The translations under genes and the position numbers were made by a program. The notes beneath the pieces are model-generated. The model saw only the letters and a list, made by a program, of their open reading frames with translations, did no database searches and was not told the origin of the DNA. From positions 21,886,001-21,950,000 of the forward strand of contig QCXZ01000137.1 in the NCBI GenBank assembly GCA_025024175.1: a stretch of DNA of 64,000 bases. The letters are read 5' to 3'. Positions 37,890 to 49,179 of the stretch are shown here, one piece after another. This DNA is from Rhyzopertha dominica (lineage: Eukaryota > Arthropoda > Insecta > Coleoptera > Bostrichidae). Each line of letters starts with the position of its first letter. Position 1 is the first letter of the stretch.

Positions 37890-39715
37890 CTGCCCCACGA
37901 ACCTTGCCTTTTGTGTGTGCCATTGTTCCGAGTTAAGGAATCTATTTCAGACTTATTCCATGAGATGATTGGACATCTTGGTGTCTATAAGACTTGGTCA
38001 GCGTTGAGACGCGAAGTTTGGTGGCAGAATATGCACGGGGACGTTAACAGTGTTCTTAAATTGTGTGATTTATGCCAGAAAACCAAGGCCACAGTTCATC
38101 CAAAGCCCATGTGGCAGCCTATTCTACCTGAGGGAAAGGGTGATCTCTGGTTCATTGATTTTTGTGGGCCCCTTCCTGGTTCTCGAGCGGGCGTAGTCTA
38201 TCTACTAGTTATCCTTGATGTTTTCTCCAAGTACACTTGGCTTTTTCCTCTTAAAAAAAGCAAATACCAGATCAATTATTTCGTGTTTGAGGGAGGGAGT
38301 TTTTAAAGAATTCGCTCTCCCGCGTTGAATATTGCCCGATCACGGTACCCAATTTGCTTAATTTTAGTTTTTTTTTCATTTTAAGCACCTACTGTTTTAC
38401 ATTTTACCGAGTTATTACAAACTTTTTCGAAGTGAAATTTCGATATGGCAATGACAAAAGAAGTAGCTACAACGTAGAGTTCGAGTTTTTTTCTGAATTT
38501 GGTACGGTAATGTAAATATTTGTTATTATATTTTGCTTAAAAATGAGTATTTTTGGTGAGCTATTTCTCGAAAACTAAGGCACATAAACGAAAAATTTGA
38601 ACTCCAAGTTGTAGCTACATATTTCTTTGTACACTACCCAAAACATGAGCACGCTAAATGAGTAAAAACATTCAAAAAATCTAAAACCGCAAACCCTTTC
38701 GCACGAGTCCGTCACTAGAGCGGAATGCGAATGCCCATCCCCACCAGGAACGTCGCGTGGTATCCAGTGAACAGTGAGGCTACAAAGATACAAACCTGTC
38801 GGGAATGATCGAGCGGTATACGATTTATTCCGATATGACTTGATTTCTAAGATTGTATATCTAAATACACGTGACAAGTTTAATGTTAAAAGCTCTTTCA
38901 CATTCATTTACTGTCTGCCGAAGCAATGGGGAGGCGGAAAGAAAATTATTGTAAAAGTTTCTCCAGAAATCATAGTAGATATGCAGTTAGAATGAAATGT
39001 TATATAGTTCATATTTACAGAAATAAATGGGTTATTTCATATTTTGAATAACCTGGTATAATATCATAGTGAGTTACTAATATCATGCTTACTTTTTTAT
39101 GCACACACTACAGTCAGCAATTTTCCGAATATTAGTTTAGTCGGTCTGTTGCTCGTACGATCTTTGCGTGATTTCAACCTATCGGCTACCCTCTTACGTC
39201 CCATGTCCCGCGGGTAATACGGGTTGCATATTTTACATTTCTGTCCGATCGCTCCAAGTAAATGCCCCTCTTAATATACAAACCATTTATTGTTCGATCG
39301 CCATCCTCAGGCTAACCCTGTTGAACGTTCTATGCGTGAGCTGGGCCGTCTTTTCAGGGCATTATGTCACAGTAAAGAAAAGCGCTGGGCATGGGAGTTG
39401 CCGTAGGTGCTAAACTCTGTAGTACATGAATCCACGGCATATTCTCGTTGGGTATTGCAGACGGGTAGGCGTCTTCCTCGCTTGATACCTCAGATCTTGC
39501 AGCTTCCAGGTTGTGAGTTTCAACAGGATGCACACGTATTTTTTTTTTTTGGCTCGTGAGTCCTTGCTTTCTCGCGCAGCTAAACGGGTTAGTCATTGTA
39601 AATCACGTTTCAATTTTGATTTTGCTGTGGGAAATTTGGTTCTCCTGAAATCCAATCTTGTCTTCTCTGTTTTCTTCAGAAACAAAAACGTTATTACTCC
39701 TCTATGAGGGTCCCT
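37890..39715 (+). pseudogene. Ty3/gypsy-type integrase, interrupted by TTAA element copy 3
   Basis: 37930-38290 gives an HHCC zinc-binding domain (MIGHLGVYKTWSALRREVWW then LCDLCQKTK) and the first core aspartate in FIDFCGPLPGS. A second-aspartate motif (DHGTQF) lies just before 38358 in a shifted frame. After the inserted element, 39280-39420 gives the glutamate motif in HPQANPVERSMREL. All three catalytic positions are visible, but the gene is split by the insertion, frameshifted and contains stops. Only integrase is present; no LTRs or reverse transcriptase were recognised nearby. It is a relic in the GrB/GrC intergenic or intronic DNA. Confidence 0.75.
38358..39274 (+). mobile_element. 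Non-autonomous TTAA-inserted element, copy 3 (left end altered)
   Basis: Same orientation as copy 1, bounded by TTAA at 38358-38361 and 39271-39274. Homology with copies 1 and 2 begins only at about 38376. The first ~30 bp of the left inverted end are missing, replaced by ttttag and a T run. The right end is normal. It splits the Ty3-type integrase. Confidence 0.8.
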
Positions 39716-40089
39716 TATAGGATAAAAAGAATAGTAGGGTAACATACCTACATCTTTGAATATAACAATGGCCGATCAGAGAGAGGTCAGTTTCACGCTC
39801 CACCTTTGAAGCCCTATCATTACCAATAATAATCTTAACATTCTTGATAGTCTACTTTTGTTAGCGTTTTCGACAAGAGAATTTTTTTCTTGTCTGAAGT
39901 AGTTTTCTTAGCATTGTTTAATTGTTTTCTTCTCCGCTAAAGAAGTCGGGGGCAGATGTGGTGATGTAGCTTTAGGTCGTTTTTGCTTGTGGTGCAATTG
40001 CTCCAATTCTCCACAAGGGGAACCCCCACTGCACAGTATTCCGAGAGATCTGTTCTTCATAAGCTGAAACGCAACAGTAGATATCTACC

Positions 40090-40625
40090 TGAATCTACCG
40101 GCCAGATTTCAATAAGACGGCGCTCCGACATATTTTGTAGTTAATGTTCGCATGTATCTGGATAATATTTTCCCAAACCAGTGGATAAGACGCCGACAAA
40201 CTATTCAATGCCCTGCTAGGTCGCTTGATTCAGTTGTACCAAAACCACGTAAATTTGCTAGAGCTCGAAGCCAGAAGCACAGATGAAATTAAAAAAATGC
40301 TGCCTGACTACAAAATTCTGTGGAATACTAGGTTATTGCCAAGCTGCAGGTCTTCAGGTTGAACATTTAATTTAATATAAATATATATTTAAGTGAATAG
40401 AGCGTTACTAGCATTAGAATTACCAGCAAAGTTTTGCATCTGCAGAATCTGCTTTGTCAACGCTTCTTGTCGCTTATTTAAAAACTCGATTTTTACGAGG
40501 ATAAATAGAGCAATAAAAATTCTTAAAAAATTGTTTGGTTGTCATTAAAACAAACCAATAAATTACACTGTCGTGGAAATGCGTTGACATACAAAAACAA
40601 AAAGTTAGGCTAAGAAATGAAAAAT
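40090..40625 (+). mobile_element. Decayed Tc1/mariner-type transposon, copy 3 (3' part)
   Basis: 40120-40330 shows the late catalytic region in broken frames. 40370-40620 matches the 3' non-coding end of copy 1 (shared ...gttgacatacaaaaacaaa...gttaggctaagaaat). The 5' part is missing. Confidence 0.55.
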
Positions 40626-41709
40626 AATATAATTAGCAATAAACTACCTCTATTAAGGACACTTTGCGCTAAGGATAGTATTTAAAGGAATACGTCTGTT
40701 ATTCTATACTTTTGATTAACTCTGTATGATGCTGTCAATTCAGCAGCGAAAACTTTCGTTTTGAAAATGTTTTGGCGATGACCATAGGCGTCGAGTTTTC
40801 AAAATCTCAGGGGGGGGCTTGTTATAAAATTGCGCCGCATCAGCTCAGTCAAACATTTCTCAAGGTCAATGCGTTATTGCATGGAAAAACAATTTTATTA
40901 ACAGAACAAAATACTGATGCAATAAAGTGACAAACATTAATAATAAACTAGCAGCAAGAACAAAATAAATTGTTACTTAAATATATATAAAAATATAAAA
41001 TAAAGCTGGTAAGTACCTATTTATTCAACAAAGAAGGTATTTATCCTAAATTCTGTTTTATTAATGAATGAGTTAGCACTTTTGCCTATATTTAAATCAA
41101 TATGTTGATTTTTATTAATAAACAGTATATAGCCAAATCGTTTAGTCTTTTCTGTGAAATTGTTGATCTCAAATATGTTTTTAGCCTTCGCAAAGCAGAA
41201 CGCGGGTGGTACTCAAATTATACCATTTTCAAATAGTAAAAATGTGTTACAACGGTCAACGATGTAAATCATTTAACATTAAGTGAAACACGAGCTGCTC
41301 TTCAGCTTGCTTCAGGTAATGGGTTATAAATATATAAATATATTATATTAAACTCTTCGTACTTAGGGGGAATTCGACTTATTTTAAAATTATGTAGACT
41401 TGTTTCTTTGCTGAGCTTTCGATTTAATTTTAAATCTTTACCAGGCCTTTTATAAACATTTACAACATATAAACTTATAAAAATATGTAACTCGTAACCT
41501 TACTGAAAGTGAGGTTTATAAAAGAGGGCCAATTGTATTTACCAAATCATTCATATTATGTAATTTGATTTGAAGTTTCATTACAGATTTGATCGATGAC
41601 AAAATCTGAAAGTTGCAACATAATTAAATCGATTCGACTGCTATTTCTATTTAACGTTATAAATATATTATAAATAAATTTCTTAATTAATTCTTAATTA
41701 AGTATTGTC
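40626..41709. other. Unassigned AT-rich DNA
   Basis: A gcgtcgagttttcaaaatctc then G-run at 40787-40818 looks like a transposon edge, but I could not find a partner end. No coding sequence. Confidence 0.4.
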
Positions 41710-41782
41710 AGCCTTGAGCGATATTTGAACTCGGGGCCTTTTGAACACTAGTCATACGCTCTAACACTGAGCTATCAGGGCC
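41710..41782 (-). tRNA. tRNA-Thr(AGT)-like sequence, decayed tRNA or SINE head
   Basis: On the minus strand, 73 nt fold as a cloverleaf. The acceptor stem begins GGCCCTG; a tRNA A-box-like D arm (GCTCAGTGTTAGAGC) follows; the anticodon loop is CTAGTGT, giving AGT; and the T arm carries GAGTTCAAAT. Each of the acceptor, anticodon and T stems has one or two mismatched pairs, so it is probably a pseudogene or a tRNA-derived SINE, not a working tRNA. Confidence 0.5.
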
Positions 41783-43102
41783 TTATTCAGAATCGAGGTC
41801 AAAGTGGCATATATACATCGAAGTTCATATGTAACGCCGCTGAACGAGCGATTCAGCTGCAAATGCGCCGGATGGCGTATCAGGTAAAATCAACTTGATA
41901 ACTTTGACAATTTAGATTTTAATTATTAGGTTGATATTATGTATTATTAGCTATTATTGCGATAACTCTAAGTAAAATAACCTAGACTAATTAAAAAATA
42001 ATCGGTTATTTTGTAACTGAGGAAGATTTCGCGTTGATTTAGCCGTTGTTGCAATATTCACAGTTTATGATATTGTGTTTTATATAGCACACCTTCATAG
42101 AATATTTAGGAAGTACTTAAAATTTATGTTCTAAATCGCATATAGTGGTTTTGTTTCTCAAGAAGCTATGCCTATGCTTTACTGCTAGCTACTTACCTAT
42201 ATTATTAGCAACCTGGAGAACTACTTTAAATAAAACGCTTCTTGCATAACATTTTGCAGAATAAGGTGCATGATCCATGCTAGATTAAACTTTTTAGTTC
42301 TGTGGCCGGACAGCAAAACAAATGCGTTAAGGATATAAATACAATTGTAAAGGACTGGAATAAGCTAAATAAGATCTTTAAGGTTAAGCATGCATGATAT
42401 GAATTTATAAAACTGGTTGTAACATATTTGAGAATTTTTTGAAAATGTTTGACATAATTTTTAGTGAGACAATAAATATTAATAAATATTTATAACCGTA
42501 GACAACATTTTAATATGCACACACATAAAAAATATTAGTCTGGTGTAATAATTAAATGCACTAAAATGCTCAATACACTCCAAATCCAGTAAAAAAACAT
42601 GCGAAGTGGTTTAGCAAAAACCATTCAAAGGGTAACATAGAACTAACATTTGCAATGAAAAGCGACAAAATTTTAAAATAGCCATAGTACCCATTGAAGA
42701 AAAATATACAGTAGATGGTGTTACATGCCATGCTGGAAGTAAATCATTTCTATAATTTGTAATGTTAGCAGGGACAGCTTTTTCACTGGACGGAATGCAA
42801 GAGCACCCGTTTTTCAGTTTATGTTTAAATACCATTCTCTATCAATCTAAGTGTAATAGCTATTATGCATTATTAAAGCTAGCCATTCCTAATTGGAATG
42901 AGGACCCAACAGAAGCAGTAATATTAATTATATAGGTAAATACTGTATGGTCTTTATTATAATAACGAAACTCAAAGTGATGTTAGCACTTAATGTAATT
43001 GCATGCGCTACCGTCGACATTAATGAGAGAACACATTTGAGGTAAATGTCACATTAGCTGACAGGTTTAGTTTAAGGAGTTGATCGAAATGATCTGGTGG
43101 TC
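41783..43102. other. Upstream region of GrC
   Basis: AT-rich, no gene seen. A possible foldback lies near 42600-42840 but is not convincing. Any GrC promoter elements are not recognisable. Confidence 0.4.
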
Positions 43103-44411
43103 ATGGTCTCTGCAAGAGTTAATATTTATGAATCTTGCAAAAAAGCTTATCACTTATACAAGCTGTTGGGTTTAACATACTATCAACTACAGTTCCAACC
43201 TCAACAAATTGTTGTTCGGAAACGGGACGTCATTTTAAATATTATTATCATTTCAATGATGGCCGCATTGTCAGTTCTTGGTGTCGCCGAATGTCTAATA
43301 TATAATCTCAAATTACCTAGTACGAAACGTATATTTGATAGTTCACGGGCTTTGCTACGGCTTGTTACGATAATTTTTATGTGTGTAAATGCGCAATGCA
43401 CTGCGCAAAAAGTGGTTCAATTTCTCAACGAATTCAACACGTTCGACAAAAGGCTACTACATTTAATGGAGCAGAGTGAGCTATACCTTTCGGAGAGAAA
43501 TTTTATATGGTGGTTATATTGGGGTCGACATTTTGCCTTTACTACATTTATATTACTGCAAGGTTTCTATAGGTGGTACACGGGCGATGATCTAGTGATA
43601 TTCTGTTTGATATCTCACTACATTCAGTATTTGCTAGTGACCCAGTCTGTGTTTATGTACACAATTCTCATAAACGAATGTTGGAAGAGATTTAATTGTT
43701 TGAGCAACTATCTGGTAACGGGTTTCCCATATTAGCAAAAAATTTAGTGGTAATTGTTAATTTTTTGCCTGCTGCATACTTAGTTACCGAAGCTTTCATG
43801 TCTCTGGAAAAAAGAGAGATATTCTATGCAACGCATTATGTATACTGGGCAATTTGCTCGCTTGCAGAACTTATATTAGATGTCTGTGTCTATGAAGATA
43901 TGAAACGGAAGGTAAGTTTAACTTGTAGTGGTAATTGTACATAATTACCATAGCTAACGCTGACTGATACGTAAAAATGTTTTCATTAGAAATTTTATTA
44001 TTTAATTTCAGGTGTTAAATCAATNCCTTTACTTTTTGTGTGTTACAATATATTAACTCAGAGTGAGAGAATCGAAAATAGCTGCGTGTCTGTGCTTTCG
44101 TAACGGGTAGCTGATTAAAAATTGGTTCGATTTTTTGAGTTGTATGTACTTATGTACCAAGCCTCCTTACGAAAGATTCGTTTAATCCATGTTGTCTTAA
44201 ATAGTAGTTTCAGTCATGCATACAATAGGGTTAATAAATCAAATACTACAAGTGGTACAAAAAGCCGAAATCTTCCTGTCCAAGTCTTATAAAACATTAT
44301 TTAGAAAACAAATATTTAAACTAAATATTTTGTTACATATTTTGTTTTAGGCATTTAATAAGTTTTGAGTGGGCTCATTGTGCAAATTTTGTGATAAAGC
44401 AACGGAAATAC

Positions 44412-45300
44412 CAGTGGCGGCTCGTGACTTTCCAAGTAGGGTAGGCGACACCTTATACTCTTGTATAGTATAAGCAAATATGATTATTGTCTTCGATCTT
44501 GGAATATGTATATTTTAATGGTTATGCCAATAATTTATTTTTATTCGTATAACGCCGCACATTTATTCGTTTTCTGCTTTAAGCGACTTTAAATTTCTCC
44601 AAATCGAATGTTAAACAAAGAATTTAGCAAAACTCAAACTATAATAACCTCAAAAACGCTAAAAAAAGAAACGAAACTTGTGAAACAGTACTTAATTTAA
44701 ATAATAGAGCACCTAATCTTATCCGTGTTGCAACTACTTAGAGCATATTGAAAGCTTATATAACATATTCCAATGTCACCTCTTCCTACTGCATGATTAT
44801 TATGATGTTTCATTTTGAATAAGAAGATAAAAAATATGAAAATTTTACACTTGCAAGTTGCTGCCATCTACCGGTGTCATTAAAAACCTCTATCGCCCTC
44901 TTTCGCAGTGCGAATAGCCCGAGTCCAATCAAAGTTTGTCGTAGGCGACCGATCATTCCGCCTGAGACGCATCTTTATGCGAGAAGATTTTACTACGTTA
45001 ATCGTCAACTGCGGTCGTTAACGGTGCAGATTCCGAAGGACGTGAACACAAATACAAATGAATTTCAGTTGGTCAAGTTGTGTCGCCTATTCCCAATTTA
45101 AACGTTCGCCGTCATAACGCGGTTCGTAATTTTTGAGCGGTATGTGTACCTAAACTTGAGATGAAATATTAAATAAACACTGGTATAAAAACAAATTGCA
45201 TTAAAAAAATTATAAATTTCTAGCTAATTATTATTTATTTTTTATGGCATTGATGATTGAAATTGCCGCCTACCTTGCTTACCCCGAGGAGCCGCCACTG
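44412..45300. mobile_element. hAT-like MITE with perfect 8-bp target duplication
   Basis: 889-bp element starting cagtggcggctcgtgac and ending in the inverted form gaggagccgccactg. It is flanked on both sides by ggaaatac (44404-44411 and 45301-45308). An 8-bp duplication is typical of the hAT superfamily. The internal 75-aa ORF has no recognised domain. It lies in the GrC first intron. Confidence 0.82.
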
Positions 45301-45744
45301 GGAAATACAGAATCTATACATTTTGTTTTTGATTTTGTCCTGTAGGAACTGATTTGATGGGTTATGTAGGGAATTGTGTGGATGACGGATTTTTGTTATG
45401 GTTCTCAGGGTTCTGCTTTCTGCAACTTCAATTATCTTTAATGGTGTTGGCTTGCAACCATTGCATAATGTATGTCAATATTCTATGATAGGTCTACATA
45501 TCATTTTATACATATATTTTGGAGGCATTGTAAATTTTAATTTATTGGTTCTTATTGGTGATAGCATTTTGTCCTATTTATAATTCCTTTTTGCCTCATT
45601 TTCTGAATGTAATATTTGAAGTTTGATATCTTGTTGAAATGCACTATAAGATATCTTGCTGATGATGATGGGGCTGTATTATTTTTTAGCATAACGTATT
45701 TGAGTTATAAGGTGACCATATATCACCAGATCTTTTTGTGTTTG

Positions 45745-46495
45745 CATTGGTCCAGAGTAAAGGTCCCCAAACTTTTTTGTATTGTAAACCCCTTTACATT
45801 TTTTTTTTTCTGTCATCAATAGACCCCCTGCTTAGCTAATATTGATTTTTTGCAAATTCATCAACTTCAAAAGGGTCTTTGACAGCTAGTATAGTGCTAC
45901 TCGCTTTGAAAGATTTATATCGTTAATCTCTATTCTAATGTGAGAACACGTGTTAAGTTTCATACATTCTTTAATTAAATTAAAATTAAAACAAACCAAA
46001 TTAGAATAAAGTATCTGTAATATATTATGACAAAGAAGTAATAAATTCTTTTATTGGAGGGATGAACCTGAAGCTTTAATAATAAATTTGCAACATTTGA
46101 CATCAACTTAGTTAAGTTTAATGTCAAATCTTCCCAATTAGTGATGTTCGGTGGATTTTTGTCAGGTAACTGGCAATCATGCTGAAACCCTTTCACTACG
46201 TATGAGGCCGAAAAAAACAAAAAAAAGGATAAGTATCAGGTACCTATTTATGTCTATTTGAAGCCAGAACGGTTGATATCCATTTCTAAGCTGTACCTTA
46301 AGTTCTTTATTAGTGCTTATAGCTTATACTTCTCTTGTAGTATGATAACCGTTTCTTCAGTGTCACCATAAGGATTTATGTGGGCCTCCATTTACATCTC
46401 ATAGACCCCCAATTTCTTTTTTCGTTGACATTGGACCCCTGACAGGTCACCGTCGATCCCAGGGGGTCGATATTGATCACTTTAGGAATCAATGG
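45745..46495. mobile_element. Possible hAT-type remnant
   Basis: The left edge (gtaaaggtccccaaactttt) and right edge (gggggtcgatattgatcactttagg) resemble the termini of hAT-type elements. Candidate 8-bp flanks ggtccaga/ggcctaga differ at two positions. The minus-strand ORF at 45975-46220 is unassigned. Confidence 0.35.
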
Positions 46496-46599
46496 CCTAG
46501 ACTTCTGTCAGGTTTTCCGTATCCTATATCGCCCGCAGATTATAGAACATAAAAGATAGTGCTTAGAAGTTGTTTATGCCACTAACATTAATAATTTAA

Positions 46600-46790
46600 T
46601 TAACCACTATACATTGCTGTAGTCATTTTAAAGCACTTTATAACATTTGGGTTGCTTTGTTCGCCTGCTTCACCGCTTTTCAAAATAGATTGACTTCGCG
46701 CGCAATATGTCGCGCTTATATACCAATCGAAAAAAATGCTCGAATGTTCTAGAACCGTCGCGAACATACGAGAACAGGAAATTTTAGACA
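46600..46790 (-). promoter_or_regulatory. Heat-shock-type promoter (HSE plus TATA) without an HSP gene
   Basis: On the minus strand, alternating 5-bp-phased units TTCtaGAAcaTTC (46742-46754) form a perfect three-unit heat-shock element, with weaker units at 46761-46775. A TATATAAG box lies ~25 bp downstream (about 46713-46723), then a leader. The first ATG (46626) opens an 8-codon frame, MTTAMYSG, and stops. The arrangement matches insect Hsp70-class promoters, but no chaperone coding follows over the next 1.5 kb. It could drive a non-coding heat-shock RNA, belong to a transposon, or be a dead promoter. Confidence 0.55.
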
Positions 46791-46929
46791 ACTGTTTGCA
46801 TGTCTGATTACCTAGTCCGGAGGCACTGATGTCTCTCAACCACATCGATACTTTTGTTGAGGGCAGATACAACGGTAACACCTTAAGCCAAAGGTAAAAG
46901 CAATGTCGCAACAACAACAATACCAGAGA

Positions 46930-48469
46930 TGTTAACGATGGATGGCAAAGTATCGTTATAGGTCATTAAGGGCAATAAGGGTTTATTATCTACACTGATT
47001 TAGATCACAAATTCAAAGTATGGAATGACACCTTAAATTAGAAGCTGCTGCAGATAAAATCGCGTTTTGTTTTTAATTAATTTTTTTTCTGATTGTGCTA
47101 TATACAAACATAGAATATTAATTTATAGATACTTCAACAACACGTTTTACAATATGCTTATTATACTTCGGTTGAATTGTACAAATAATTGTATGTTGCT
47201 TTTATTAGTCATAAGTACCTATCGGACAGTCACAGAAAAATAACTTTAGTTCCCTAAGAAGTTTTTATGCAGTGCTAAAGATATTTTCTAGAACATTTGA
47301 AGTACATAACTATTAAAGTACAAAATTATGGGTCACAATAGGGCAGATATGCAAATTCTTCTTCATTTAATAAATCTTGTATTTCGTAAAATATGTGCTA
47401 TTCTCTTAACAATGCACAAGATGCTTTTGCGTGAGTTTTTCTTATATACGGTTACCATCTAGCCGTATTTGTTTAGATTCGCCGGGGGTTTTAATTTGTC
47501 AGTTTCTTTCATTTAAAGAAATACACTTTTCATCATTTCTGTACCTTGGGGTAAAATCATGAATTTTGAACGATCCTGTGTAATGCAGAATGATTATTTT
47601 TACATACAACTGATAGACAGGACATTGGTAACTTACTTCCAAAATTTTAAAACATTACAGTTATAAACATTTACTTGAATCCCGCAAAAAGAGGAGCGTG
47701 TTATACAAAAATAACCGGTAAGCAATAGTGAACCCAACAATGCAATAATACGACATAGGCGATAAACATTAACGTCTTTGCCGTAATTGTCTAAGGTGTC
47801 ACCTACAATCATCTGGTATAAAAATAAAATATAAGTATTAAATTAGTTTTTATACTTTATTAGACGACATAAAACTGGTTCTCATTTCAACTTTTTGTGA
47901 GTACAATGCGCGGACGTGTTTTCAAATATCCGGTTTTTATAATCAACTTTCNAAATGACGAGCCTATTGTTACGATTGCTAAGCTCCATATTATAATGTA
48001 ATAGTATAGGTCTTATTTGATGTAAGATATAGTAAATAAACGAGGTGTCCGGAACGTAAGATTTTAACTCGTATAAAATTTTTTAAAGCATGAAAGAGAA
48101 AGTTACAAATAGCAATCGTACTGTAAAAAATACGATGTAATACGTCCAAACTAAGTGGTTGTAAATTTGAAAAAAAAAATTTCAGGAGGTAGTATGGTCT
48201 AGAAAGATATTTCAAGAAAGAACAATTTAAATGAAATCTATAAATACCCATTGAAGAAAAAGATGGCCCATCTGGTTTCCAGTTTAGTTTTGCTCTCTCA
48301 CCCAATTACTATAAAAATAAGAGACTTATTTAACTGACATCAAAAGACAGTGACACCAACTATAAAGCATAACATATTTTTAATTATTTCCAATGTGTAG
48401 GCCGTTTATTTTTTCTAGTGAATAATTTTTATAATTATATAATTAACAATTGTCATATTTGCCTTTCAG
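46930..48469. other. Rest of GrC intron 1
   Basis: No further gene recognised. The minus ORF 47991-48305 has no known domain and AT-driven composition. Confidence 0.45.
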
Positions 48470-48541
48470 GCTAAAAATACTATCCATATATTCGAAGAGA
48501 TAAAATACCAGTATCGATATTTAGGAGTACCTCATAAGCAG
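48470..48541 (+). CDS. GR exon 2 (72 nt), GrC or shared
   Basis: After acceptor tttcag, reads AKNTIHIFEEIKYQYRYLG to HKQ and ends at donor gtaagt, phase 0. Same length as exon 2 of GrA and GrD. Confidence 0.82.
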
Positions 48542-48599
48542 GTAAGTAGAAATGTAGCTACAACTCTTAGTGTTGCCAAACAAATTTGTCTCTTTTCAG

Positions 48600-48689
48600 A
48601 TGGAGTTGTTTTATCTACAGATAAATTTAAACAGACTCAATTTTTATGTTTGTGACATGTATCCATTCGACTGGACCTTGGTGACGTCG
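48600..48689 (+). CDS. GR exon 3 (90 nt), GrC or shared
   Basis: After acceptor tttcag, reads MELFYLQINLNRLNFYVC then DMYPFDWTLVTS. Donor gttag is weaker than in GrA and GrD. Phase 0. Confidence 0.82.
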
Positions 48690-48749
48690 GTTAGTTTCAA
48701 ATAATGTCTATTAACGACTAATTACTAATTGTATTATTTTCCATGTAAG

Positions 48750-48809
48750 ACGATATCGACTACTGTAACCTACCTAGTCTATTTGCTTCAGTTCAAACGC
48801 TTAGATTGA
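48750..48809 (+). CDS. GR terminal exon with TYhhhhhQF, GrC or shared
   Basis: After acceptor tgtaag, 19 codons TISTTVTYLVYLLQFKRLD and stop TGA. This is the seventh membrane segment and the family signature. Confidence 0.8.
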   Translation, partial: TISTTVTYLVYLLQFKRLD

Positions 48810-49179
48810 TATACACATAGGTACAACAAGCCCTAATAATCTGCAACCAAAGAAATATGAACAAAACCTAACTGTTCAATACCTAAATATCCAATAAAGT
48901 GTTCTAAGAGAATTTGCATTAATTTGTTGGATCAATATCTTGGACATAATACCTTCTGACCTACTGAAATTAATTCCTTTGTGAACTGATGAATGCCCCA
49001 ATGACCACATTCGATTTGCAGATATCGATTATATTAGTATGTTACTCATCGTGATGACAAATTACCGTAAGTTTTCAATCATTTGGTGCTCATTGCTTCC
49101 CCTACATTAATTTACTATCGTTTGGGGTACGTGAAGTTGGGTGTAGGTATATTTTTGCAGTTAAGTAGAAACCAACGAC

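Larger units (their letters stand above)
43103..48809 (+). pseudogene. Gustatory receptor GrC: frameshifted first exon with intact 3' exons
   Basis: First exon 43103-43911, donor aag|gtaagt, starting MVSARVNIYESCKKAYHLYKL. It is 809 nt; adding a 139-nt gap gives 948, exactly the GrB exon length. The missing part corresponds to GrB 31798-31936, between the CLSNYLVT and PILAKNLVV blocks, and shifts the frame. Downstream exons 48470-48541, 48600-48689 and 48750-48809 are open and phase 0, ending TYLVYLLQFKRLD with the exact TYhhhhhQF signature. As drawn GrC is a pseudogene, but the 3' exons remain usable by another first exon (see GrB). The ~4.6-kb intron holds hAT-like elements and a heat-shock-type promoter on the opposite strand. 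The alternative is an assembly error at 43730. Confidence 0.75.

Noticed and set aside
41710..41782. Functional tRNA gene
   Set aside because: Mismatches in the acceptor, anticodon and T stems make a working tRNA unlikely; kept as tRNA-like.
43716..43737. Mini-intron (gtaacg...ttag) explaining the GrC frame break
   Set aside because: It would be 21 bp, too short to splice, and exon length comparison with GrB shows a 139-bp deletion.
46600..46920. 106-aa minus-strand ORF
   Set aside because: It runs through the HSE and TATA box, so it is promoter sequence that happens to be open; only the last 8 codons follow the presumed transcription start.
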